A stretch of DNA of 64,000 nucleotides from Pandoraea anapnoica (GCF_902459765.1 NZ_CABPSP010000010.1:124001-188000); one strand, 5' to 3'. Shown: positions 9,092-18,178, counted from the first letter of the stretch. Numbers and translations are program-made. Notes: a model not told the origin generated them from the letters alone.

Positions 9092-10135
9092 ATGACGACA
9101 CCCCCGCGCCAACCCAAACCGGCCATGCCGCCCATTGGCACAGAAAGCAGCCTGAGCGAATCGTCAGCGATGGTATTGCTCGTCGACGATCAGGCGATGG
9201 TGGGCGAAGCGATTCGCCGTGCGCTGGCCGGCGAAGCGAACATCGATTTTCACTATTGTGCGAGTCCTGACGACGCGCTGCGTGTAGCAGAACAGACACG
9301 CCCGACCGTCATCCTCCAGGATCTCGTGATGCCGGGCACCGACGGGTTGTCGCTGGTGCGTCAGTACCGCGCTAGCCCGCTCACGCGCGACATTCCGATC
9401 ATCGTGCTCTCGACCAAGGAAGAGTCGACGATCAAGCGCGAGGCGTTCGGGGCGGGGGCAAACGACTATCTGGTCAAACTGCCCGACACCATCGAGCTGG
9501 TCGCCCGCATTCGCTACCACTCACGCTCGTACATGAACCTGCTGCAACGTGACGAAGCGTACCGGGCGCTGCGCGAGAGCCAGCAACAACTGCTGGAGAC
9601 GAATCTGGAGTTGCAGCGGCTGACGCATTCCGATGGCCTTACCGGGCTGGCGAACCGTCGTTACTTCGACGAGTACTTCGGTGCGGAATGGCGTCGCGCA
9701 TTGCGTGAGCAACGCGAGATGGCGCTGCTGATGATCGACGTCGACAACTTCAAGATCTACAACGACACCTACGGCCACATTGCGGGTGACGACGTGTTGC
9801 GCCGCGTGGCGCGCACCATCGCGGAAGCGGCTGCGCGTCCGGCCGATCTTGCGGCGCGTTTCGGCGGCGAAGAGTTCGTGATGGTGCTGCCGAACACATC
9901 GGCCGCCGGCGCGGCGGCAATTGCCGAGAAGGTGCGCGCGCAGATCGACGCGATGGCAATTCCCCACGTGGGGTCGGCCAACGGCCGACACGTGACGATC
10001 AGTCTCGGCGGCGCGGCACTGGTGCCGCGCACGCACATGGCGTCGACCTCGTTGATCGAGTCGGCGGATCTGGCGCTCTATCGCGCCAAGCAACAGGGCA
10101 AGAATCGCGTGGAGATGCAGCCAGGCGCTTCCTGA
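9092..10135 (+). CDS. wspR: Diguanylate cyclase response regulator WspR
   Basis: The output protein, 347 residues. An N-terminal receiver (about 26-145) has phospho-acceptor Asp77 (ILQDLVMP). A short coiled-coil stalk (about 150-178) leads to a GGDEF domain (about 180-340). The active-site motif is GGEEF (258-262). An RPAD inhibitory I-site (249-252) sits five residues before it, so the enzyme should make c-di-GMP and be subject to product inhibition. This is the architecture of Pseudomonas WspR. Output is expected to favour biofilm and exopolysaccharide and reduce motility; the targets are not in this window. Confidence 0.95.
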   Translation: MTTPPRQPKPAMPPIGTESSLSESSAMVLLVDDQAMVGEAIRRALAGEANIDFHYCASPDDALRVAEQTRPTVILQDLVMPGTDGLSLVRQYRASPLTRDIPIIVLSTKEESTIKREAFGAGANDYLVKLPDTIELVARIRYHSRSYMNLLQRDEAYRALRESQQQLLETNLELQRLTHSDGLTGLANRRYFDEYFGAEWRRALREQREMALLMIDVDNFKIYNDTYGHIAGDDVLRRVARTIAEAAARPADLAARFGGEEFVMVLPNTSAAGAAAIAEKVRAQIDAMAIPHVGSANGRHVTISLGGAALVPRTHMASTSLIESADLALYRAKQQGKNRVEMQPGAS

Positions 10136-10150
10136 GCCTGAGGAGGGTGC

Positions 10151-10900
10151 ATGACCTTCGAGCTGTTCTATTGGCCGGGCCTGCAAGGGCGCGGCGAGTT
10201 TGTCCGCCTCGCCTTCGAGGCCAGCGGTACGCCGTATGTGGAGATCGTTCAGGAGGACGGCCCCGGTCAGGGCATGGACGGTCTGCTGCACACGATGGAC
10301 GATCCGGCCTGCATGGATCCCCCCTTCGCGCCGCCTTTCCTGCGTGTTCGGCACCCGTCCGGCGACGAACTTATCGGACAGACGGCCAACATCCTTGCGT
10401 ATCTCGGACCGTTGTTAGGTCTCGCGGGTGAATCGCCCCGGGCGCGTCGATGGGTCAATCAGTTGCAGTTGACGATGGCCGACCTCGTCGCGGAGGTGCA
10501 CGACGGTCATCATCCGATTGCCAGTCGTCTCTATTACAGCAATCAGAAGACAGAGGCGCGCAAACGCACGGCGGACCTGATCGACTACCGTCTGCCCAAA
10601 TTCTTCGGGTATTTCGAGCGCGTGCTGGCAAACAATCCGAACGCGGGGGGATGGCTCAGCGAAGGCGCGATGTCGTACGCCGACCTGTCGCTGTTTCAGG
10701 TGATCGAGGGGTTGTATTACGCGTTTCCCCGCGCCATGTCGGGATTTGCGAAGGCGTTCCCGCGCTGTCAGTCAGTGCGCGACGCCGTCGCTCGCGAGCC
10801 GCTTGTTGCCGCCTATCTGAAGTCGTCGCGACGTATCGCGTTCAACACCACGGGCATTTTCCGGCACTACAAGGAACTGGATCGCGCGTCGCCGTTTTGA
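10151..10900 (+). CDS. Glutathione S-transferase family protein
   Basis: A 249-residue GST-fold protein: thioredoxin-like N-domain (1-95) beginning FELFYWPGLQGRGEFVRLAFEA, with a QTANILAYLG segment matching the glutathione gamma-Glu site, then an all-helical C-domain (about 100-235). It starts only 15 nt after wspR behind a strong AGGAGG, so it probably shares the wsp transcript. The closest type appears to be the sigma/mu-like bacterial GSTs. The substrate is unknown. There is no obvious link to c-di-GMP signalling other than position. Confidence 0.87.
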   Translation: MTFELFYWPGLQGRGEFVRLAFEASGTPYVEIVQEDGPGQGMDGLLHTMDDPACMDPPFAPPFLRVRHPSGDELIGQTANILAYLGPLLGLAGESPRARRWVNQLQLTMADLVAEVHDGHHPIASRLYYSNQKTEARKRTADLIDYRLPKFFGYFERVLANNPNAGGWLSEGAMSYADLSLFQVIEGLYYAFPRAMSGFAKAFPRCQSVRDAVAREPLVAAYLKSSRRIAFNTTGIFRHYKELDRASPF

Positions 10901-10920
10901 CGGCCTGCATGATCCCATGC

Positions 10921-11553
10921 CTATTCCGGTAACGAGGTATCCCCGGCGTTGAGCGGGCGCTGCATCAGCACGGTGTCGACCCAACGGCCGAATTTGAAGC
11001 CGACGGACTTGAGCGTGCCCGCATGCTCGAAACCACATGCAGTGTGCAGTGCGAGCGACGCGCGATTACCGCTATCGCCGACGTTTGCGATCAACTGCCG
11101 CCACGGCCCGCCCTCGCACCGCGCGATGAGCGTGAGCAGCAGCGCACGTCCGACCCCTTGGCCGATGGCATCGGCGGCGATGTACACCGAGTCTTCCAGC
11201 GTGAATCGATAGGCCGAACGCGGACGGTAATGCGTGGCGTACGCGTAACCCAGCACCCTACCCTCATATTCCGCGACGAGATACGGCAGACCTGCCTCGC
11301 GAACCTTTGCGCAGCGCGCACGCATCTCCGCTTCGTCGGGCGGCACCTCTTCGAACGACGCCGACCCGGTGAGCACGTGATGGGCGTAGATGGCCGTAAT
11401 GGCGGGCAGATCGTCGTCTCGTAACGGACGCACGTTGCAAGCGCAACGCGCGAGTTCGGTGCCCACGCACCGCGATTCGGCCGATGCCGGTGAGACAGGT
11501 GCCGTCGACGATGACGACGGGCGGTAGGAGTGAGCGGGACGGGACGACGACAT
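10921..11553 (-). CDS. GNAT N-acetyltransferase, phosphinothricin acetyltransferase-like
   Basis: A 210-residue acetyl-CoA-dependent N-acetyltransferase. The GNAT fold begins at about residue 40 (VRPLRDDDLPAITAIYAHHVLTG). Motif A is DSVYIAADAIGQGVGRALL (Q-G-V-G-R-A acetyl-CoA loop), and the C-terminal GFEHAGTLKSVGFKFGRW is characteristic of the PAT/MnaT group, which acetylates phosphinothricin or methionine sulfone/sulfoximine. The first 40 residues are Ser/Pro-rich and may be untranslated, but the only ATG is at the far end. It converges on the GST gene with 20 nt between stops and no terminator visible. Confidence 0.86.
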   Translation of the reverse strand: MSSSRPAHSYRPSSSSTAPVSPASAESRCVGTELARCACNVRPLRDDDLPAITAIYAHHVLTGSASFEEVPPDEAEMRARCAKVREAGLPYLVAEYEGRVLGYAYATHYRPRSAYRFTLEDSVYIAADAIGQGVGRALLLTLIARCEGGPWRQLIANVGDSGNRASLALHTACGFEHAGTLKSVGFKFGRWVDTVLMQRPLNAGDTSLPE

Positions 11554-11655
11554 ACCAAAGAACCAGTAGCGTTGGAATTTACGACGGGCCGGTTTTTCGG
11601 CCCGTGACTGTCGGCAGTTTGCGCCGCGCCTTGCTATAAGAAAAGCTTGTGCGGA

Positions 11656-11670
11656 TTATGCATTGCATAA
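11656..11670. promoter_or_regulatory. Perfect palindrome TTATGCA-T-TGCATAA
   Basis: Seven-bp perfect arms around one T, in an A/T-rich patch about 100 nt upstream of the acetyltransferase gene (read leftward). On that strand CATAAT overlaps it as a possible -10. A second hairpin, ACGGGCCG (11584-11591) and CGGCCCGT (11598-11605), lies between it and the gene. Candidate operator; the regulator is unknown. Confidence 0.4.
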
Positions 11671-11690
11671 GTCATTCTTTGAGATGATGC

Positions 11691-13088
11691 TCAAGTCTCT
11701 TTCGACGTTTTCTCTGTCGCCGCGTCATCTGCCGAAGCGCCCGGTTCGGCATTCATCGCGTCGAGCCGTGCACGCACGAAGCCGATGTGTTCGCGAAGCA
11801 CGTAAAACTGATCGGCATAGGCGAGCGGAATTTTCAGCCGGTTGACGGCGGCCTCGACGGCGTCGAGCCGGTGCCGCAGGTTCTTGTATTCCGTGTGAGC
11901 GTCGTCGGCCAGCGCCTCGCGCTCCAGCGCGATGAGCGCACCATACCAGCGATACAGTCGCGACTTCACACGCCAGCTGTACAGCGACGGCACCAGCCGG
12001 AACGCCGGGATCAGCACCACGATGATCGGCACGAGGAGCACGACGATTCGGTCCGCGAGGCTCGCAATCCAGAACGGCAGATGCCGGTACAGGAATCCCT
12101 TGCCTGACTTGTAGTAACGCGCGGCGTCGTCGGAAATTGGGAACTCATGCACTTGTGCTGACGGGAATTCGCCCGCGCGTTGCAGCAGGTTGGCCTTGCC
12201 GTGGACCTCGCGTGCCGCTTCGATGAGCAGATCGGAGAGCGCCGGATGCAGACTTTCGCGCGCGACGAGTTCGACCGTCGGGCTGATGACGTGCACCGGC
12301 TGCGCCGGTAGATTGCGGCCGAGATCGAAGACCCCGCGCGGCAGCGTCAACTGATTCAGATAGGTGAAGCGGCGCGTGTAGGCGTCGGCCTGTGCGAAGT
12401 CCATCAGCCGCACGCCGGGGGTGCGAATCAGTTTGCCCATCGTCGGGCCAGTGGCGGTGTCGCCGGTGAGCATCGCGGCATCGACACGTCCGTCGATCAG
12501 CGCCTGCGCGGCTTCCTGCCCGTCGTAAGCGGTGAGCTTGGTCGGGCCGCCGGGCTCGATGCCGTTCGCCTTGAGCAGCGTGAGCGACAGCGCACGTGCG
12601 CCGCTGCCTTCGCGACCGATGGCGATGCGCTTGCCCGCGAAGTCGGAGAGCTTCGTCACGCGTTCGCCGCGATAGAAGACGGAAATGGGTGCGTAGAACA
12701 TGCTGCCGAGCGAGACCAGCCCTTCGGTATCGAGACCTTGCGACACGCCGCCCTGCACGAGGCCGAGGTCGACATTCTGCTTGTCGTCGGCCAGTCGCTC
12801 GACGTTCTGACGCGAGCCTTCGGAGGTCAACACATTGAGCGTGATGCCATCGCGCGCGAGGATGGTCTTGTAACGTTGCGCCGCGGTCCAGAACGAGCTG
12901 CCTTCCGGTCCGGCGCTCAGTGTGACGGTGCGCGGCGGGGCCGGTTGCACGAGCCAGACGGCGAGCCAGATGGCCGCAATCGCGATGAGCACGACAGGGC
13001 CGAAGGAGACGGCGAGATCTCGCCAGGAAATCGCGACAAAGCGCGCGCGGAGTCGCCGGTGGGCGGGTTGGTTAGAGTCAGTCGTCAT
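11691..13088 (-). CDS. TAXI-family solute-binding protein, membrane-anchored
   Basis: A 465-residue TAXI (TRAP-associated extracytoplasmic immunogenic) binding protein: VTLSAGPEGSSFWTAAQRYK starts the domain at about residue 54, followed by IAIGREGSGARALSLTLLKANG. Instead of a cleaved signal it has an N-terminal membrane helix (about 27-49). It also has a C-terminal helix (about 343-372, ADRIVVLLVPIIVVLIPAF) followed by a cytoplasmic coiled-coil tail (about 390-455). No TRAP permease gene is adjacent, so it may feed a distant transporter or act as a sensor. This anchored form recurs in Burkholderiales as far as I recall; the ligand is unknown. Confidence 0.85.
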   Translation of the reverse strand: MTTDSNQPAHRRLRARFVAISWRDLAVSFGPVVLIAIAAIWLAVWLVQPAPPRTVTLSAGPEGSSFWTAAQRYKTILARDGITLNVLTSEGSRQNVERLADDKQNVDLGLVQGGVSQGLDTEGLVSLGSMFYAPISVFYRGERVTKLSDFAGKRIAIGREGSGARALSLTLLKANGIEPGGPTKLTAYDGQEAAQALIDGRVDAAMLTGDTATGPTMGKLIRTPGVRLMDFAQADAYTRRFTYLNQLTLPRGVFDLGRNLPAQPVHVISPTVELVARESLHPALSDLLIEAAREVHGKANLLQRAGEFPSAQVHEFPISDDAARYYKSGKGFLYRHLPFWIASLADRIVVLLVPIIVVLIPAFRLVPSLYSWRVKSRLYRWYGALIALEREALADDAHTEYKNLRHRLDAVEAAVNRLKIPLAYADQFYVLREHIGFVRARLDAMNAEPGASADDAATEKTSKET

Positions 13089-13207
13089 GAATTGATCGGG
13101 CGGGCTTAGCCAACAGGTCCAACATTCGGCCGATCATACGCCATCTACGGCGTCGTTCCCGACACCGGACCCAAGCCGTCCGCATTCATCGCGGACGCAT
13201 CGTCAGT

Positions 13208-14128
13208 TCATCGATTCGCGAGACTCTGCGCGAGTTGTTTCCACAGATGGTCGGCCGCAGGCGAGAGGCGGCGTCCGACGCGGGTCATCATCTGGCTGGA
13301 GAAACCGGCGGCAATCGGGTGGTCGATGGGCACCGCGACCAGCTCGCCGAGTTCGATGCCGCGCCGCGCGGTGATGGCCGACATGAAGGCGACACCCAGA
13401 CCGGCTGCGGCGAGCGTCTGCGCGGTATTGAACAAGTCGACGCGATACGCGGGCGTGACGTTCAGACGCGCCGTGTCGAGCACCGAGTGCACGAAGTGCT
13501 GCACGCCGTGCGCTTCGGTCATGAAGATGAGCCGCTCGTGCACCAGTTCCGAGGGCGGCACGCTCTCCATCTTCGCGAAGCGATGCGTGGGGGCGACGAT
13601 GGCGCACAACGCCTTGGCGGCAAACGGATGGATGCGCATGGCGGGGTCGTCGTCCGAGCGGGCGCACAGGCCGATATCGACCACGTCGTCGCGCACCAGC
13701 GAGAGCACGGCGGGCGTGGGGCCGGAGCGGATTTCGACGAGGATGTCCGGATAGCTCATCGAAAAGCGCTGCAACGCCTGCGCGATCAGGCGTCCGATAA
13801 ACCCCTCGCCCACGCCGATGGCGACGCGTCCGCGCTTCAGATGCCGGTACTCCTCCAGCCGCGCCGACAGGTCACGCTGACGCCGCTGGCCGTCGCGGTA
13901 ATAGTCGATGAGCACCTGACCGATTTCAGTGATGATCACGTTGCGCCCGCGTCGCTCGATGAGCGGAAATCGCAACCGTCGCTCCAGCGCCGCGATCTGA
14001 CGGCTGACGACGGACGGATTCACACCGAGCGCTTCGGCCGCCATCCGCACGCCGCCTGTCGCAGCGATCTCGGCGAGATATTTGAGCGGACGCTCGCCAA
14101 TGTCGTCCATCCACGATTCGTTGTTCAT
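13208..14128 (-). CDS. LysR-family transcriptional regulator
   Basis: A 306-residue regulator with an N-terminal winged helix (about 12-70: RPLKYLAEIAATGGVRMAAE, then VNPSVVSRQIAALERRL) and a LysR substrate-binding domain. The start is taken at the ATG at 14128 (MNNESWMDD), because the 19 upstream codons are not typical of the family. It is divergent from the M20 amidohydrolase/MFS pair across 268 nt that contain a LysR-type dyad, so it probably controls that pair. The effector is unknown. Confidence 0.9.
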   Translation of the reverse strand: MNNESWMDDIGERPLKYLAEIAATGGVRMAAEALGVNPSVVSRQIAALERRLRFPLIERRGRNVIITEIGQVLIDYYRDGQRRQRDLSARLEEYRHLKRGRVAIGVGEGFIGRLIAQALQRFSMSYPDILVEIRSGPTPAVLSLVRDDVVDIGLCARSDDDPAMRIHPFAAKALCAIVAPTHRFAKMESVPPSELVHERLIFMTEAHGVQHFVHSVLDTARLNVTPAYRVDLFNTAQTLAAAGLGVAFMSAITARRGIELGELVAVPIDHPIAAGFSSQMMTRVGRRLSPAADHLWKQLAQSLANR

Positions 14129-14295
14129 GTTTGTTTCACTGTTGCGTTCGAGCGGATGCACCGGTGTGATGCATGAGGCAGGCAACGATTGCCAAGGCGA
14201 GAATGTGCCGGTCTTGGATTACCGGCAACCTGTTGAATTCGCAGTGGTTTTGCGTGTCGATACCGACATTCGACCTATATCGTCACTTCAAGCAT

Positions 14296-14314
14296 TGTTG
14301 CCCTGAAAGCAACA
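14296..14314. promoter_or_regulatory. LysR-type dyad TGTTGC-N7-GCAACA
   Basis: A perfect 6-bp inverted repeat with a 7-nt spacer lies between the divergent LysR gene and the amidohydrolase gene, centred about 92 nt upstream of the latter. It includes a T-N11-A core. A TTGACC box (14317-14322) follows immediately and may be a -35. This is the position expected for a LysR recognition site. Confidence 0.5.
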
Positions 14315-14396
14315 TTTTGACCTGTCAATGGTCATCGGTGGGGAATTTCGTCGGTGCAATACTCCGCGTTAATCAAAAACTAGAGAGGAGCCCCCG

Positions 14397-15587
14397 ATGA
14401 GCGAGATTCGCTATTGCGAGGTGAGCGATCTGGCCGACGCGCGTGAGCAGTTGGCCGACATTCGTCACCACATCCACCAACACCCCGAGCTGTCCTACGA
14501 GGAAGTCGACACGTCGCGATATGTGGCGCAGAAGCTGGAAAGCTGGGGTTACACGGTCACGCGTAACGTCGGTGGTCACGGCGTGGTGGCCTCGCTCACC
14601 GCGGGCACTAGCGGTCGCACGGTCGGTGTGCGCGCCGACATGGATGCGCTGCCGATTCACGAGCAGACGGGGCTCGCGTACGCCAGCGTGCACGACGGCA
14701 AGATGCACGCGTGCGGTCACGACGGTCACACGACGGTGTTGCTCGGTGCAGCACAACATCTCGCCAAGACGCGCAACTTCGACGGCACCGTCCATCTGAT
14801 TTTCCAACCGGCGGAAGAAGCCGGTTCGAACAGCGGTGCGGAGCAGATGATTGCCGACGGCCTGTTCGAGCGCTTTCCGTGCGAAGCGATCTTCGGTCTG
14901 CATAACCACCCGGGCGTGGCCACGGGTACGTTCGGTTTCCGCGCAGGTCCGCTGATGGCCGCGTGCGACACCGTCAAGATCCGCATTCACGGTCGTGGCG
15001 GCCATGCGGCGCGTCCGCACCTGGCCATCGACCCGGTGGTGATCGGCAGCGGTCTCGTGATGGCGCTGCAAACCGTGGTGGCGCGCAGCATCGACCCGAC
15101 CGAAGCCGCAGTCGTGACCGTTGGTACGTTCCATGCCGGTTTCGCGCCGAACGTCATTCCGGAAGACGCCACGATGGAACTGAGCGTGCGCTCGTTCTCG
15201 GCGAAGGTTCGCGCGACGCTCGAAGAGCGCATTTGCGCGCTGGTGAAGTCGCATACCGAAGGCTTCGGTGCGAGCGCCGACATCGAGTACATCCGTGGCT
15301 ATCCGGTGCTGGTGAACAGCGAAGCGGAAACGGAATTTGCCCGCAGCGTGGCCGAAGAACTGGTCGGCGCGGAGCACATCATTTCGCCGTTCCCGCCGAT
15401 CGCGGGCAGCGAGGACTTTGCGTACTACCTGCAAAAGGTGCCGGGTTGCTTCATTCGCCTGGGTAACGGCGAAGGCAAACCGATGCTGCACAACGCAAAG
15501 TACGACTTCAACGACGACAATCTGACCATCGGTGCCGCCTTCTGGACGCGTCTGGTCGAACGCTTTCTTGCCAAGGACCGCGCATGA
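14397..15587 (+). CDS. M20 family amidohydrolase, hippurate hydrolase-like
   Basis: A 396-residue M20D metallo-amidohydrolase that cleaves N-acyl amino acids such as hippurate or indole-3-acetyl conjugates. Family landmarks: HHIHQHPELSYEEVDT near residue 22, GVRADMDALP near 78, and HACGHDGHTT near 103 (metal ligands). FQPAEEAGSNSGAEQMI near 138 supplies the catalytic Glu, and a late PIAGSEDFAYYLQKVPG supplies the final ligand. The start is supported by a GAGAGGAG ribosome site. It overlaps the MFS gene by 4 nt, so hydrolase and transporter are one operon. Confidence 0.9.
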   Translation: MSEIRYCEVSDLADAREQLADIRHHIHQHPELSYEEVDTSRYVAQKLESWGYTVTRNVGGHGVVASLTAGTSGRTVGVRADMDALPIHEQTGLAYASVHDGKMHACGHDGHTTVLLGAAQHLAKTRNFDGTVHLIFQPAEEAGSNSGAEQMIADGLFERFPCEAIFGLHNHPGVATGTFGFRAGPLMAACDTVKIRIHGRGGHAARPHLAIDPVVIGSGLVMALQTVVARSIDPTEAAVVTVGTFHAGFAPNVIPEDATMELSVRSFSAKVRATLEERICALVKSHTEGFGASADIEYIRGYPVLVNSEAETEFARSVAEELVGAEHIISPFPPIAGSEDFAYYLQKVPGCFIRLGNGEGKPMLHNAKYDFNDDNLTIGAAFWTRLVERFLAKDRA

Positions 15588-16909
15588 GCACCGCCACGCA
15601 ATCGCAATCGTTTCCGGGTGACGGTGCAGCGTCGTCATCGGCAGTGCAGATGTCGCCCGCACAGCAACGCAAGATCGTTTTTGCCGCCGTCATCGGCAAC
15701 CTGCTGGAGTTCTTCGACTTCACGGTCTACAGCTACTTTGCGCTGACCATCGGCAAGCAGTTCTTCCCGGCAGACGACCCCATCACGTCGTCGCTGCTCG
15801 CGTTCGCCGTGTTCGCGGTGGGCTTCGTGATGCGCCCGCTGGGTGGCATCGTGCTTGGCCGCTATGCTGACCGTGCTGGTCGCAAGCCTGCGCTGACGCT
15901 GACCATCCTGTTGATGGCGCTCGGTTCGGCGGCCATTGGTCTTGCGCCGACGTATGCGCAGATTGGGCTCGCGGCGCCGCTGCTGATCGTAAGTGCGCGT
16001 TTGCTGCAAGGTTTCGCGCAGGGTGGTGAGTTCGGTGCGGCGACGGCCACGCTGCTGGAAGTGGGCGGTGCGAAGAGCCGTGGCTTTCGCGCAAGCTGGC
16101 AACTGGCGAGTCAGGGCGCAGCCGCGCTGCTCGGTTCGGGGCTGGCGGCGAGCCTCGGCTTCCTGCTCTCGGACGACACCATGCACAGCTGGGGCTGGCG
16201 CATTCCGTTCCTGCTGGGCACGCTGATCGCACCGGTCGGTATCTACCTGCGTCGTCACATTCAGGAAGAGCCGCCGAAGGCGAAGGCAGTGGCCGGTCGC
16301 GACGATCCCAAGCGTGGCCTGTATGTGCGCAACTGGTTCCTCACGATTTTCTCGATCGCGGGCATGTCCGTGTCGACGTACGTGATGATGTACTACATGC
16401 CGACGTACTGCATTCAGTACCTGGGTCTGCCGCCGAAGATGTCGATGCTCGCGGGCGTTGCCGCCAGCACGATCTCGCTGGTGATGTGCCCGATCTACGG
16501 CGCGTGGTCGGACAAGATGGGCAAGCGTAAGCCGCTGACGATGTTTGGCCGCGTGGCGCTGATCGTTCTGCTGTACCCGGCGTTCTGGGTGATGATCCAC
16601 TACCCGTCGCTGCCGGTCGTGCTGGCGGCGCTGATCGTGTTGATGCTGTGCTACACGATGGGTTCGGCCCCGGCGTATGCGCTGATGCCGGAGAACTTCC
16701 CGAAGCATCTGCGTGCGGGCTACATGTCGAGTGCCTATGCGATTTCGGTGTCGGTGTTCGGTGGCACGGCACAGCTCGCCGCGGGCTGGCTGATTCGAGT
16801 GACGGGCAACAAGATGGCCCCGGCGTGGTACATGATCGCCTGCGTGATCGTGTCGCTCATTGCCGTGTCGATGTTCGAAGAGACCGGGAATAAGGTGCTC
16901 GACGAGTAA
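15584..16909 (+). CDS. MFS transporter, metabolite:H+ symporter type
   Basis: A 441-residue, 12-helix major facilitator of the metabolite:proton symporter group (ProP/KgtP/ShiA relatives). Seen: LLEFFDFTVYSYFALTIGKQ in helix 1, VGFVMRPLGGIVLGRYADRAG with the loop 2-3 D-R-x-G-R signature, and RLLQGFAQGGEFGAATATLL in helices 4-5. These proteins import organic acids or betaines. Coupling by ATGA to an amidohydrolase gene implies that it imports the hydrolase's substrate or a related aromatic or acyl amino acid. A strong terminator follows. Confidence 0.9.
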   Translation: MSTATQSQSFPGDGAASSSAVQMSPAQQRKIVFAAVIGNLLEFFDFTVYSYFALTIGKQFFPADDPITSSLLAFAVFAVGFVMRPLGGIVLGRYADRAGRKPALTLTILLMALGSAAIGLAPTYAQIGLAAPLLIVSARLLQGFAQGGEFGAATATLLEVGGAKSRGFRASWQLASQGAAALLGSGLAASLGFLLSDDTMHSWGWRIPFLLGTLIAPVGIYLRRHIQEEPPKAKAVAGRDDPKRGLYVRNWFLTIFSIAGMSVSTYVMMYYMPTYCIQYLGLPPKMSMLAGVAASTISLVMCPIYGAWSDKMGKRKPLTMFGRVALIVLLYPAFWVMIHYPSLPVVLAALIVLMLCYTMGSAPAYALMPENFPKHLRAGYMSSAYAISVSVFGGTAQLAAGWLIRVTGNKMAPAWYMIACVIVSLIAVSMFEETGNKVLDE

Positions 16910-16933
16910 GCGCGGATCGACGCGAAACGCAAG

Positions 16934-16968
16934 AAAGGCGACGACGGCATTCCGCGTCGCCTTTTTTT
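16934..16968 (+). terminator. Rho-independent terminator after the MFS gene
   Basis: A 10-bp stem AAAGGCGACG (16934-16943) / CGTCGCCTTT (16955-16964) with an 11-nt loop runs into seven T's. It lies between convergent genes and, with A's on the left arm, could also stop the leftward thiolase transcript. Confidence 0.88.
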
Positions 16969-16993
16969 GTTGCCGTCCGAATCTGGAGCGTGC

Positions 16994-18178
16994 TTACACC
17001 CGTTCCAGAATCACCGCCATCCCCTGCCCCCCACCGATGCAAGTCGTGACGAGCGCGTAGCGTGCGCCGGTGCGCTGTAATTCGTACGCCGCCTTTGTCA
17101 CGAGGATGGCACCGGTTGCGCCGACGGGATGCCCAAGTGCAATCGCGCCGCCGTTCGGATTGACGCGCGATGCATCGAGCGACATCTCTTTGATGAATGC
17201 GCCGACGACGGACGCAAACGCCTCGTTCACTTCGATGACGCCTATCTGCCCGATATGCAGATCCGCACGCTTGAGGGCCTCACGCGTCGCGACGACCGGA
17301 CCGAACCCCATCTCCTCAGGCGGCACACCGACTCGTGCATGAGCGACGAGACGCGCCAGCGGTCGCAGCCGCCGCGTCTGCGCGTTACGGGGCGACATCA
17401 GCAGCACGGCGCATGCGCCGTCGCTGATGCCCGACGCATTCGCCGCCGTGATCGTGCCGCCGTCGCGGCGAAACACCGGCTTGAGGTGCGCGAAATCGTC
17501 TGCCGAGGGCGCGGCCCTGACACGCTCGTCTCGCGAGAATGTGGCGGGTTTGCGTGCTGTGCCGATGTCGAGTGGAACGATCTGCGCGTCGAAGTAACCT
17601 GCCTCGATGGCGTGCGCGGCGCGTTGATGCGAAGCTAGCGCGATAGCGTCCTGTTCGGCGCGGCCGATGTCGAGCGACGCGGCCACGCGTTCGCCCAATT
17701 CCCCCATGTGAACGCCGGTCATCGGGTCGGTGAGGCCGCCCATGAGTGTGTCGACGGCAACGACGTCGCCCGGACGTGAGCCGAAGCGGTGGGCAGGCAG
17801 CATGTAGGGCGCGAGACTCATCGTCTCGGCACCGCCGCCGATGACGGTTTCAGCTTCGCCGGAATCGATGTACTGCGCTGCGAGCAGGACGGCTTCGAGT
17901 CCCGAGCCGCAGAGGCGATTGACGGTCAGCGCACCGGCACTTGGTGCCACACCGCCACCGAGTGCGACACGTCGCGCGAGGTACATATCGCTTGCGGACG
18001 TCTGATGAACGTTACCGAAGATCACCTGATCGACGGAGTCGCCCGAGAGACCGGTACGGGTCAGCAACGCGCGCACGACAGCGCTGCCCAGATCGGCTGG
18101 CGGTTGCTCGCGCAACGCCCCGCCGAATTCGCCGATGGCCGTGCGAACGGCATCGACGATGACGATGTCGGTATTCAT
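16994..18178 (-). CDS. Acetyl-CoA acetyltransferase (thiolase)
   Basis: A 394-residue thiolase catalysing acetoacetyl-CoA formation or cleavage, or acyl-CoA thiolysis. The start is at the ATG at 18178 (MNTDIVIVDAVRTAIGEFGG), the standard thiolase opening. The nucleophilic Cys is in VNRLCGSGLEAV (about residue 90). The C-terminal NPNGGAIALGHPVGATGA His motif and CIGGGQGMAVILE with the second catalytic Cys are all intact. It stands alone between the MFS gene and the M81 operon; a palindrome 86-107 nt upstream may be its operator. Confidence 0.93.
   Translation of the reverse strand: MNTDIVIVDAVRTAIGEFGGALREQPPADLGSAVVRALLTRTGLSGDSVDQVIFGNVHQTSASDMYLARRVALGGGVAPSAGALTVNRLCGSGLEAVLLAAQYIDSGEAETVIGGGAETMSLAPYMLPAHRFGSRPGDVVAVDTLMGGLTDPMTGVHMGELGERVAASLDIGRAEQDAIALASHQRAAHAIEAGYFDAQIVPLDIGTARKPATFSRDERVRAAPSADDFAHLKPVFRRDGGTITAANASGISDGACAVLLMSPRNAQTRRLRPLARLVAHARVGVPPEEMGFGPVVATREALKRADLHIGQIGVIEVNEAFASVVGAFIKEMSLDASRVNPNGGAIALGHPVGATGAILVTKAAYELQRTGARYALVTTCIGGGQGMAVILERV

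Noticed and set aside
10921-11670. Whether the acetyltransferase gene is mobile resistance cargo
   Set aside because: No inverted terminal repeats, transposase or integrase genes nearby, and base composition matches the surroundings.
14373-15662. A 429-codon minus-strand open frame opposite the M20 amidohydrolase
   Set aside because: Antisense shadow of a gene with complete M20 motifs; composition is not protein-like.
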